Assembly (NCBI GenBank): GCA_035523995.1
Contig: DATKPQ010000153.1
Location: 1-64,000 of the forward strand
Origin: JASHVB01 sp035523995
Lineage (GTDB): Bacteria; Pseudomonadota; Alphaproteobacteria; Acetobacterales; Acetobacteraceae
DNA: 64,000 bases
Direction of reading: 5' to 3'
This document shows, piece by piece, positions 1 to 9,800 of this stretch. Within the stretch, counting starts at the first letter, position 1. Each line of letters begins with the position of its first letter. The notes under the pieces were generated by a model that saw only the letters and a program-made list of their open reading frames with translations, did no database searches and was not told where the DNA came from. The translations under genes and the position numbers were made by a program.

Positions 1-42
1 CACCAGCCGGTCGATCATCTTGAAGTTTGGTTTGTCCGCCAT
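1..42 (-). CDS. 5' end of a gene cut by the window edge
   Basis: An ATG at 42 on the minus strand opens a frame that runs off the left end of the window (visible start MADKPNFKMIDRLV). Only 14 codons are present, so no family can be assigned. It lies on the element side of the displaced tRNA-Lys fragment, where an integrase or another island gene would be expected, but that is only inference from position. Confidence 0.35.
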   Translation of the reverse strand, partial: MADKPNFKMIDRLV

Positions 43-212
43 CGCACCGATTCCCGTGTCCGCACAGTGTCCGCAGAGAATATGCGCTGACGTTCAATCC
101 CGTGCAATCTTTTTCAGCGGGTTTCGTGCAATCGTCCTGATTTTCCGTCATTTTCTGGGGTCCAATCTACGGACACGACGGACACGGCGGGCGCGGAAGG
201 GCGCTGGGGGTA

Positions 213-258
213 ACTCTTAATCAGCGGGTCCAAGGTTCGAGTCCTTGTGCGCCCACCA
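213..258 (+). tRNA. Displaced 3' fragment of tRNA-Lys(CUU), attachment-site scar
   Basis: The sequence holds an anticodon loop CTCTTAA (anticodon CUU), the 3' side of the anticodon stem, a variable loop, a T arm with stem CAAGG/CCTTG around TTCGAGT, a 3' acceptor strand TGCGCCC, discriminator A and an encoded CCA. No D arm or 5' acceptor strand precedes it, so this is not a complete tRNA. Integrative elements that use tRNA genes commonly leave such a 3' fragment at the far end after rebuilding the intact tRNA at the other end. In this orientation the element should lie to the left, beyond position 1. Confidence 0.8.
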
Positions 259-405
259 ATGGCAAGTCCTGAATTCACCAGATAATTCTGACTAGCCATA
301 GCCGTTGCCAACTGCTGGCGCTTCCGAGAAACAGGACATTGACAGGACAAGCAGCAGAATCCTGTTCTCAGGTGCCAGCCCCTGTGCCCGACCTAACCAC
401 GCAGT

Positions 406-663
406 TCAGTCGTACACCTCGCGCCGATGGCCAACGCGAATCACCAGCACCACCAACACGTCATCTTCCAGGGTGTAAATCACGCGCCAGTCGCCTACCC
501 GGAGCCGATAGCGACTGTCGCCCCGCAGCGCCTTCACATTGGCCGCTCGATGTGGATCAAGCGCGAGGCGGGCGAGCGAGTTGGCGATGCGCTGCCGGAC
601 CGGAGGGTCGAGACTGTCCGCCTGCCGCTGCGCGGCCGGAGTGAACCGAACCGTCCAGCTCAC
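406..663 (-). CDS. RelE/ParE-family toxin of a type II toxin-antitoxin pair
   Basis: An 85-residue protein starting at a GTG (661-663). RelE-family toxins are usually mRNA interferases. The conserved C-terminal half is visible: a basic stretch RYRLRVGDWRVIYTLEDD followed by VGHRREVYD, the usual end of RelE toxins. The length is typical of the family. The GTG start overlaps the stop of the upstream antitoxin gene by four bases (GTGA), so the pair is translationally coupled. A longer upstream ATG exists but lies inside the antitoxin gene and adds a non-homologous arginine-rich leader. Family is confident; the precise target is not known. Confidence 0.85.
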   Translation of the reverse strand: MSWTVRFTPAAQRQADSLDPPVRQRIANSLARLALDPHRAANVKALRGDSRYRLRVGDWRVIYTLEDDVLVVLVIRVGHRREVYD

Positions 664-959
664 GCCGCGTCTGGGTCGAGCGTAACGCCCCAGCGCGTCG
701 CGAGTTCCTCCAGCGTCGCCCCCGGCGGGCGTCCTTCCGCCTCCCATTCGGCGATGGCCTTATCGGCAAGGCGGGCGTCCTGCTCGTCGTCCATGGCTTC
801 CAGGCGCGCCACATCCTCAATTGGCACCAACGCCGCAACCGGCTGCCCGCCGCGTGTCAGCACAACACGGGCTTTGTCACGCTCGGTCCGGGCGACAGCA
901 TCGGCGAACGCGCCGGTGGCAGTCTCTGCAGGTACGGAACGGTCCAGTACGGCAGACAT
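660..959 (-). CDS. Phd/YefM-type antitoxin
   Basis: A 99-residue protein that should bind and neutralise the RelE-like toxin encoded immediately downstream and repress its own promoter, as is usual for this class. The N-terminal half carries the Phd/YefM pattern in which a short helix (FADAVARTERDKARVVLTR) is followed by GGQPVAALVPIEDVARLEA. The C-terminal acidic tail is the likely toxin-binding part. The start at 959 was chosen because GGGAG lies just upstream and the family begins there; longer in-frame starts add a leader of unlike composition. The toxin gene overlaps its stop by four bases. Confidence 0.85.
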   Translation of the reverse strand: MSAVLDRSVPAETATGAFADAVARTERDKARVVLTRGGQPVAALVPIEDVARLEAMDDEQDARLADKAIAEWEAEGRPPGATLEELATRWGVTLDPDAA

Positions 960-1567
960 GGGCGAACTCCCTTGCGGAGCGGATATAGCGGTGAAAGGAG
1001 CGGTTTGCGAGAGCCTGCGGGCGCCTGCGGGGCGCTGCGGGACGTTGGTGCTGTCGACGGTTGTGTTGCTTTGGCCCATCTCGCCGCCACGTCCGAACAA
1101 GGTCGGACGTCCATGCAGCCTGATTGCAACCCCGGATTCCGTCACCGCGCGCCCACAGCGGACTGCCCGTGAGCAGCGGTTCCGCCGGCTGCTTGCCCAG
1201 CTCCGGCGCCGGTGGCGCGATCGTCATCGGCGTAGTCTCGGTCCGCTTCGCCTTGCCCCGATCGCTTGACGAAAGTCCCGCATGAAGATGATCGTTGCTG
1301 ATTGGCATCACCCTGGTTTCACGATGGCGCGGATTGGCGACAGGCAGCCGTTTGGAGAAAGCGACGATACCGCCGCCCTTTGGGGTGCCATTCAACCGGC
1401 GCGAGCAACAACGTCTCTGCCAATGGTTTCGACATCCCCAACTGGCCTTTGCGTTTTCGCGGAATACCATGCGCCATCTCTGGTGGTGATACCCAGGATC
1501 ACAATTAATCATTTTTCCAGCGCGTCCCGCCGATCCAGTTTCAACCCAGCAAAGCGGAGATCGGGAC
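960..1567. other. Intergenic stretch between the toxin-antitoxin pair and the MFS gene
   Basis: About 600 bases with no frame that resembles a known protein on either strand; the open frames present have biased, unconserved-looking translations. It should hold the toxin-antitoxin promoter on its left side and the MFS gene promoter on its right side. I see no convincing RNA gene or mobile element. Confidence 0.5.
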
Positions 1568-2803
1568 ATGAGCGCCAGCAGTGAGGGAATTTACCTGGGC
1601 GCTCCGCCGACTACCCGTGTGCGGTCGGGCATGGCTGTTGCGCTGGGCGGCATGGTGGCGCTGGCAGCAGGGATGGGCATCGGGCGGTTCGTCTATACGC
1701 CCATCCTGCCGGATATGGCGCGGGCCCTCGGCCTCACTGCGTCCGCTGCCGGGCTGATCGCCTCGGCCAACTTTCTCGGTTATCTGGCGGGCGCCGTCCT
1801 GGTGACGATACCGCATCTGCCGGGCGGGCGCCGGAACTGGTTCCTTGCAGGCCTGGCGGCCAGCGCTGCCTCGACCGCCGTCATGGCCCTGCCCAGCACA
1901 ATACCGGCCTTCCTGTTGCTTCGCTTCATCGGCGGCACCGCGAGTGCCTTCGTCCTGATCGTCGGGTCCGCGCTTGTCCTGGACCACCTCGCCGCGTTGG
2001 AGCGATCGCACCGTGCGGCGGTGCATTTCGCCGGAGTTGGAGTCGGCATCGCAATCTCGTCGCTACTGGTGGATGTGCTGCAGGCGGCCCATGCCGACTG
2101 GCGCTGGCTCTGGCTGGCATCCGGCGCGGTCTCGGCCTGTACTGTTCCGTTGGCGGCATGGCTGATGCCGAAGCCGGCCGCCACGCCGGAGGCGCGCCAT
2201 CACCATGCAGCACAGCACCACCGCCGCCTGCCCCGCGGCATCGGCACCCTGACGCTGTGCCATGGGCTGTTCGGTTTTGGCTACGTCGTCACTGCGACAT
2301 TCCTGGTCGCGATCGTGCGCAGCACGCTGCATGCCCCCGGCCTGGAAGCAGTCACTTGGCTGTTGGTCGGAGTCACGGCCGCGCCCTCGACCGCGGTGTG
2401 GGGCCGCATCGGCAGCCGCATCGGCGCCGTCAGGGCTTACGCGTTGGCCTGTCTGCTGGAAGCGGTGGGCGTCGCGGCCGGCGGCCTGTGGGTTTCAGCG
2501 GCGGGGGTAATGCTGGCCGCCGTTTTGCTCGGCGCCACCTTCATGGGCATCACCGCTCTGGGTTTCACCGCCGCCCGCGCGCTGGCGCCGCATCAGCAGC
2601 ACCGCTGCTTCGCGGTGATCACCGCCGGATTCGGCCTCGGCCAGATCGTCGGGCCGAGCGTCGCCGGACTGTTGCTGGACCGCACCCATAATTTTGCCGA
2701 ACCATCGCTTCTGGCAGCCGCGGCGGTGGCTGCCGCGGCGATTCTAACCTTCCGAGTCCGCGGCGCGGATCTTAACCGCCCAAGGCGTGCAACCGGCCCG
2801 TGA
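1568..2803 (+). CDS. YbfB/YjiJ-family MFS transporter
   Basis: A 411-residue integral membrane protein of the major facilitator superfamily, inner membrane, with about twelve hydrophobic segments. The N-terminal stretch GMGIGRFVYTPILPDM followed by a second segment with ASANFLGYLAGA is the signature of the YbfB/YjiJ branch. A histidine-rich cytoplasmic loop (about residues 210-220) separates the two six-helix halves. The substrate is not known for this branch. GGAG lies a short distance before the ATG. It stands alone, with the toxin-antitoxin pair on the opposite strand to the left and about 1 kb of poorly coding DNA to the right, so context does not suggest a substrate. Confidence 0.85.
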   Translation: MSASSEGIYLGAPPTTRVRSGMAVALGGMVALAAGMGIGRFVYTPILPDMARALGLTASAAGLIASANFLGYLAGAVLVTIPHLPGGRRNWFLAGLAASAASTAVMALPSTIPAFLLLRFIGGTASAFVLIVGSALVLDHLAALERSHRAAVHFAGVGVGIAISSLLVDVLQAAHADWRWLWLASGAVSACTVPLAAWLMPKPAATPEARHHHAAQHHRRLPRGIGTLTLCHGLFGFGYVVTATFLVAIVRSTLHAPGLEAVTWLLVGVTAAPSTAVWGRIGSRIGAVRAYALACLLEAVGVAAGGLWVSAAGVMLAAVLLGATFMGITALGFTAARALAPHQQHRCFAVITAGFGLGQIVGPSVAGLLLDRTHNFAEPSLLAAAAVAAAAILTFRVRGADLNRPRRATGP

Positions 2804-3848
2804 CAGCGGCGGGCATGGTTCGCCCCTGGCCCTTTGCCACGCACGCGCCCACCCACCCCATCCCCACACCAACGACGCACTCTGCTTTACCAAACCGGAC
2901 GATGGATTTTCAGCTGCGTGGCGCTGCTCGATAACGCCCGGGTCAGCAAACACGCACACCCCCGGTACACGGCCGAACCAGAAAAGAACAAAACCAGAAT
3001 ATCGTGCCGGACGTCAGGCCGTCGACCAAAGCGCGGACCACCGGATTGCTTTTTATTCGAACGCATCGCGCGTTCCATGACGCGACACTTCAATCCACCG
3101 ACGGCAGCGCGATCTATCGGAATGAACAACAATCCATAGTTGTATGTATCGTCAGTCTATGTATAATCCGAGGAAGATAAAGGATCAGATTACACGCAAA
3201 TCGGTACGTTCACCGACGCTACGTAGATGAGGGGAAACGTCACCATGGCCCATGGCGACGCCGCTGCCGGTCGCTGCGGCTGCCGACCGCACGCCGCTGC
3301 CGGGCAGCCGGCTGTGTCCGCGGTTTGCAACATCGTGGATTACCTCGGTGCTGCCGCCGTCACCCGGGCTGTTCAGACCGTCCGCGTGTCCTGGCGGGAC
3401 TAGTCGGCGTGTACGGCAGCAGCGAGGCCCGTGGTGATCGCGCCCAGGCCTGGCCGATCGACGGCGCCGACGCCGCAGTGACCTGCGGCCGCCCGGGGGA
3501 CCGGGACCTTCATCGTCCACGCCGTGGCAACGACCACTGTCGCGGGTTGTCCGTCCAAGCCGGCAATGTCCGCAACACAAGCCTGATCAGCACCAACGCC
3601 CGAGCCTGTGGCCGCAGGGGCAACGCCTCGGACGATGTCGTCTCCGCCGGCTCGAATCTGGTCACAGATTGCTCCTCGGCAGATCCGCCGTTGTCGCCAT
3701 CGGCGACGGCCATGTCTCCGGCAACGAGGCGGCCGGCCGACGCGGACGCTGCCGGCAGTTTCGGCGGACGCGTGGATGACCAGTGTCGATTCAAACGGGT
3801 TCACCGCCGATACCAACCGTCCAGTGGCGGGATGGAGAGTCAAATCTC
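2804..3848. other. Long intergenic region with decayed repeat-protein-like sequence
   Basis: About 1 kb between the MFS gene and the giant repeat protein. The left part is comparatively AT-rich and ends in a promoter-like site at 3140-3167. From about 3245 to 3848 the sequence is GC-rich and coding-like, but every plus-strand frame is broken. A frame from an ATG at 3245 stops after 52 codons. Short runs such as VVAIGDGHVSGNEAA and VYGSSEA, in different frames, look like pieces of glycine-rich RTX-like proteins. I read it as a frameshifted remnant related to the giant gene downstream; this is inference. Confidence 0.4.
3140..3167 (+). promoter_or_regulatory. Putative sigma-70-type promoter
   Basis: A perfect TATAAT (3162-3167) follows TTGTAT (3140-3145) with a 16-base spacer, in a locally AT-rich stretch. 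It points towards the giant gene, whose start is about 680 bases downstream, and towards the decayed frame beginning near 3245. The -35 hexamer is a weak match. Confidence 0.4.
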
Positions 3849-6800
3849 ATGACAACCACGATCCCTGCCGGAACGAGCACATTCACCATCACAACAGGCA
3901 ACGCGACATACTCGCTTGCGTCGGGCCTGACGCGGGGCGCTGTGAACGTCTACCGGGGCGTACGAATCAACGGCTCCGACGATGTTCTGCTCAACAGCGG
4001 TACAATTCTCGCCGGCGTTCGTCCCGCTGTGAATGAAATGGGGGACTACGCGGCGCTAGCCATCTATGGGACCGGTGTCAGTGTCACCAATCAGGCTGGT
4101 GGCTACCTTCACGGCGCGGGAACCAACGTTGATGGTATCGAATTCGCCGGCGCGGGTGGCGCGCTCGTCAATGCTGGATTGATCGTCGGCGGCGGCGGTC
4201 CAGCCAACGATGCGGCCAACGCCGTTGGGTTGTTCGCAGGCGGAAGCGTTACCAACCTGAGTTCCGGCACGATCGCCACCAACGGCATTTTTGCGGAGTC
4301 GGACGCCACCGTGGTCAACTACGGTGTGGTTCTGGGCGGCCCCGTGTATGGCGGGGTCTACCTGGAATTAGGCGGGACCGTCACCAACCTGGCCGGCACG
4401 ATCGCGGCGAATGGCGGCGCCTATGGCATCAAGATCGTCGGCAGTGCCGGCACGGTCACCAACGCAGCGACAATCAGCGGCAGCGTTACGCTGGCGGACA
4501 ACTACCCCAATCGGGTCATCGTCGATCCGGGCGCGGTATTTTCCGGCCAGGTGGACGGCGGCGACCCAACACAAAGCATCCTCGAACTGGCGTCCGGCAG
4601 CGGCACCGGTACGCTGTACGCGGCCAGCTCCGGTTTCACCAATTTCGCTACGCTCACGCTCGATGCGGACGCCAGTTGGATCATCGACGGCGATTCGAGT
4701 CTGCCGAATGAGTTCGGGACCATCGCCGGCTTCGCCGCCACCGACACGATTCAGCTTACCGGGCTGATTGAAACCATCTCGCATCAACAGACAAGTGGCG
4801 GGCTGACTCACGTCACGCTGACCGGCGACGCGACCATGACCCTGACGATCCAGGGGTCGGTCACCAATTTCCAGGCCATCTCCGGCGACGGCAACACAGA
4901 CATCGAGGGCGTCGTTGTCGGCCCGACCCTGAGCACGGGCGGCACTGTCACCTACACCGGTACCGTGTCACCCTCGCCCGTCGTGCTGGATCCCGGCGCC
5001 GCGATCACCGACAGCAACCCCGTCACCGGCGCGACGATCTGGTTCGCCAGCGGCTATCTCGCAGGCGACCAGCTCAACTTTACCAACCAGGGCAGCATCA
5101 GCGGCAGTTTCAACAACGGCACGCTGGTACTGACCGGCACGACCAGCGCCGCGGCGTTCCAGAGCGCGATCGATTCCGTCACCTTCAGCTTCTCCCCCGG
5201 CGACGGCGATCCCACGGACGCCGGCAACCACGCCAGCCGCACCATCGACTGGAAGGCGACCGACGCCAGCGGCCCCAGCTCCGTCACCAACAGCACCGTG
5301 ATCACGTCGGAAGGCACGGTCCTCCTCTATGACGAGACGATCGAGGAAACCGGCATCGTCGCGGCTTCGGAGACCGTGAACGCCGGCGTGATGACATTGC
5401 TCAACGGCGGCGCTGGCACGCTCGGGCACATCACGGTCGGCAGTTCTCTGGGCACGGGTAATTTCCTGCTCACCAACAACGGTTCGACCAGTTATATCGT
5501 CGTCGATACGGCGATCGGCACCTATGGCAGCGGCGTGACGTTGCTGACCGACCCGACGACAATCGCGGCGACCGGCCAGGTAACCAGCACTGCGACCTAC
5601 AGCGCGGCGGTCCATGGCTCATCGGGCCCCACCTGGACGCTGGTGAACTACGGGCTGGTCAGCGACATCGCATACGGCGGCATCGGTGTCAGCCTGGCGT
5701 CCGCCGGCACGATCATCAATGCCGCGAGCGGCGTCATTGCGGGCGATCTGCGGGCCGGCGCGGGGATTTCGATCGCCGGTGGCGGCGTCGTCACAAATGC
5801 CGCGAACGGCACGATCAGCGGTGCCAACGGCATCCAGATCTCGGGTGGCACCGGCACGGTGCTCAACCTGGGCCGCATCGACTCGGATGATCACAGCACC
5901 CTCGCGGGCAACGACGGCATCTACCTGCAAAGCGGCGGCACGGTCATCAACGGCGCTGCCGGCAGCACGGTCAGCGCGGCCTATATCAACGCCTACCATG
6001 TTGGCGTGAAGATCGGCTCGGGCGGCACCGGTACGGTGATCAACTACGGCACGATCTTCTACGGCCAGGGCGCGCCGGCGGTTGTGCTGGCCAATGGGGT
6101 GGTGATCAACGGGCCGAGCGGAGCGATCCGCGCGCAAATCATCGCAGGCGCCGCCGATGCTATCGACATCTCGGGCACCGGAGCGGTCGTCAACTACGGC
6201 ACGATCAAGAACATCAACACCGGCGGGACGTATTACGGAGTCTCGCTGGCCGGCGGTGGCACCGTTGCCAACCTGGGCACCGCGTCGCTGATCGTCGGCA
6301 CCGACGGCGTATATGCCGGAGGCAACGCAACGGTCGTCAACGGCGGCATCATCTCGGATGACACCGCGAGTCACGACAGCAACTACATTGCCGTCAAGCT
6401 CGGTGCGGGAACCGACAGACTGATCGTCGATCCCGGTGCAGTGTTCGTAGGGCAGGTGACCGCCGCCGGAACCGGCACGCTGGAACTGGCTTCGGCCGCG
6501 ACTGCCGGAACGGTCAGCTTGCTTGGCACCAAATATGTCGGCTTCGGCCAGGTCATGATCGATTCCGGCGCGCAGTGGACGCTGAGCGCCGGCAACACGC
6601 TGGCCGCCGGCGCCACGCTGACCAATTCCGGCACCCTGACCGACGCCGGCACATTGCTGAACGACGGAATGATCACCGGCAACCGCCTGGCGCTGAGTGG
6701 CGGGGTGCTGACGAATGCCAGCGCGGGACTGCTGACGGCGACTGTTTATGGCGCGGCGGCGGGTGCGGCCGACACCGTCGTCAATTTCGGCACCGTCACC

Positions 6801-9800
6801 AACAGCGGCGGCGCCGCGATCTATCTGCACGCGGGCGGCAGCATCAGCAATGCCGCAGGTGCGCTGGTCGCCGGCTATGGCTCCGCGCTGCGGATGCAGG
6901 GGAGCGCCGCGGCAGTCAGCAATCTGGGATCGCTGGTCGGCGTCACCGGCATCGTGGCCAGCTACGGCGTCTATTTGGGCGACGGCGGGCTTGTCACCAA
7001 CGGGCAGGGCGGCAGCACGAGCACCGCCTCGGTCCAGGGCTATAGCGGGATCGGGTTCCCGGCCACGGCCAGCGCCAACGGCACGCTGGCGAATTATGGC
7101 ACCGTGCTTGGCTACGGCAGCGCCGGCAAGGGGGTCTTTCTTGGCAACACCGGCACGATCCTGAACGGCCAGAGCAATGCCGGTGCGGCGCTGATCCAGG
7201 GCGGCGGCATCGGAGTCTATGCCGTCGATGGCACCATCATCAACGATGCAACGATCGTCGCCACCGGTGCGTCGATCGGTGATTACGGCGTGCAGATCAA
7301 CAGCATCGGCAGCGTCGGCAACCTGGGCAGCACCGCGCTGATCCAGGGCCATGTCGGCGTCCGGATCGTGGACGGCGGGACCGTCACCAATGCCGGCACG
7401 ATTGCATCCAGCCAGGGTGCATCCGGCAAAGCGGTGGAATTCGACCAGGGGAGCGTCCGGTTGGTCGATGATCCCGGCGCGGTGTTCATCGGCTCCATTT
7501 ACGGCGGCAACGGCGGCCCGGCTGTGTTCGAACTGGCATCGAGCAGTGGCACCGGCACCGTAACCGGCTTCGGCACCAGCATCACCAATTTCACCTCGCT
7601 GGTGTTCGATCCCGGCGCCCAGTGGACCGTTTCGGGCAACGATTCCGCCAATGGACTCGGTACGCTCGGTATCAGCGGCTTTGCCATCGGCGACACGATC
7701 GACCTGACCGGGTTTGTCGCGACCGCCCACACCCTCAGCGGTAGCACGCTGATCCTGACCGACGCGGCTGCGGCGCAGGAGACGCTGCACGTCACCGGCA
7801 CGTTCGCCGCGGCAAACCTGCGCGCCGCCAGGGATGGCAGCGGCACCGGCACCAACGTCTATCTGCTGCCCGGGTCCACGATCACCGCGGGTGCCACGGC
7901 CAGTTTCACCGGTGGCGGCAGCCCGGTGGTGCTGGACGGCAGCATCGCCATCACCGATCCGAACGGCACGCTGCTGAGCGGTGCGACGGTCGACATCGAC
8001 AGCGGCTTCACCACCGGCGACACACTGAGCGCCACCGGCCTTTCGGAACTGGGCATCACCGGCGGCTACGACCCCGAGACCGGCGAACTGACGCTGGCCG
8101 GCACGGCCAACATCCAGAACTATGAGTCGGCACTGAAGTCCGTCACCTACAGCTTCAATCCCGGCACCGGCGATCCGACCGCGGGCGGCGTCGACACCAG
8201 CCGTGCCATTCAGTGGATCGTCAACGACGCGACCGGCACCAGCGCCCCCTCCACCAGCACACTGGATGTCGTGCATGCGCCGCCGACGCTGACCGTGGGC
8301 GGTACCGTCACGTTCACCGGGGGCGGCAGCCCGGTGGTGCTCGACAGCTCGCTGGCAGTCGCCGATCCCGACAGCAATGACATGCTGAACAGTGGGACGG
8401 TCATCATCGCGAATTTCGCCGCCGGCGATGTTCTGTCGGCGGGGACAACGGTGGGCGGCATCGCCGCCAGCTACGCGAGCGGTACGCTAACCCTGACCGG
8501 CACAGCGACAGTGGCTGACTACCGGCAGGTGCTGGACAGTGTCTCTTACAGCGTCAATCCGTCGGATGCCGATCCGACCGCGGGCATCGATCCGGCGACG
8601 CGCACCATCGACTGGACGGTGAACGACGGCAGCACCAGCAACGGCACTGCCGGCGGCACCAGCACGGTGAACGAGGTGCACGTCGTGCCCACCATCGTCA
8701 TTGGCGGCACCGCTACGTTCACGGGCGGCGGCAGCGCGGTGACGCTGGATGGCACGGCCAGCGTGACCGATATCAATAGTGGCGGCACGCTGACCGGCGC
8801 CACGGTGTGGATCAACAGCGGCAGCCTGGCCGGCGACATGCTGAACTACGCCAGCCTGACCGGGCTGGGCATCACCGGCATTTATAGCGGCGGCACCCTG
8901 ACCCTCAGCGGTGCGGCCGACATCTCCAGCTATGATTCGGCGCTGGCCTCGATCACTTACAGTTTCAATCCCGGCACCGGCAATCCGACCGCGGGTGACG
9001 ATACCGTCCGCGTCATCGATTGGACGGTCACCGACGGCAGCAACGTCAACGGCACCAGCAACACCGGCAGTTCGACGCTGGATGTGGTGCATGTCGCGCC
9101 GACCATTTCGGTCCTCGGTACGGCGACGTTCACCGGCGGCGGGTCGCCGGTCGTGCTGGACAGCGCTGCCAGCGCCACCGATCCGGACAGCGGCGGTAAT
9201 CTGACCGGGGCAACGATCTGGATCAACAGCGGTAGCGTTTCCGGCGACATACTGAACTATTCCAGCCTGAACGGGTTGGGGATCGCCGGCACATATGACG
9301 CCCTCGCTGGCGCGCTGACGCTGACCGGCACTTCCAGTCTGGCCAATTACGACTCCGCCCTGGCGTCGATCACCTATAGCTTCAATCCCGGCACCGGCGA
9401 TCCGACCGGCGGTGGCGACAATACCGTCCGCGTCATCGATTGGTCCGTCACCGACGGGAACGCCAGCAACGGCCTCAGCACGACCGGCAGCACGACGCTG
9501 GATGTCGTGCATGTCGCGCCGACCATCTCGGCGGCCGGCACTGCGACCTTCGCCGGCGGCGGGGCGTCGGTCGTGCTGGACAGCAACGCCCACGTCACCG
9601 ATCCGGACAGCAACGGCAACCTGGCCGCGGCGGCGATCTGGATCAGCAGCGGCAGCATCCCCGGCGACATGCTGAACTACGCCAGCCTGACCGGGCTGGG
9701 GATCAACGGCACCTACGACAGCGTCACCGGCACGCTGACGCTGACCGGCACATCCAGTCTCGCCAATTACGACTCCGCCCTGGCGTCGGTCACCTACAGC

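Noticed and set aside
182..258. A complete tRNA-Lys gene
   Set aside because: There is no D arm and no 5' acceptor strand complementary to TGCGCCC at the expected position, so only the 3' half is present.
114..350. Minus-strand frame across the tRNA fragment
   Set aside because: The GRTRTRTLDPLIKS-type translation is the well-known artefact of reading antisense through a tRNA 3' end.
877..1569. Minus-strand frame of 230 codons upstream of the antitoxin
   Set aside because: Its lower part overlaps the antitoxin in another frame and the rest shows no conserved-looking pattern or ribosome-binding site.
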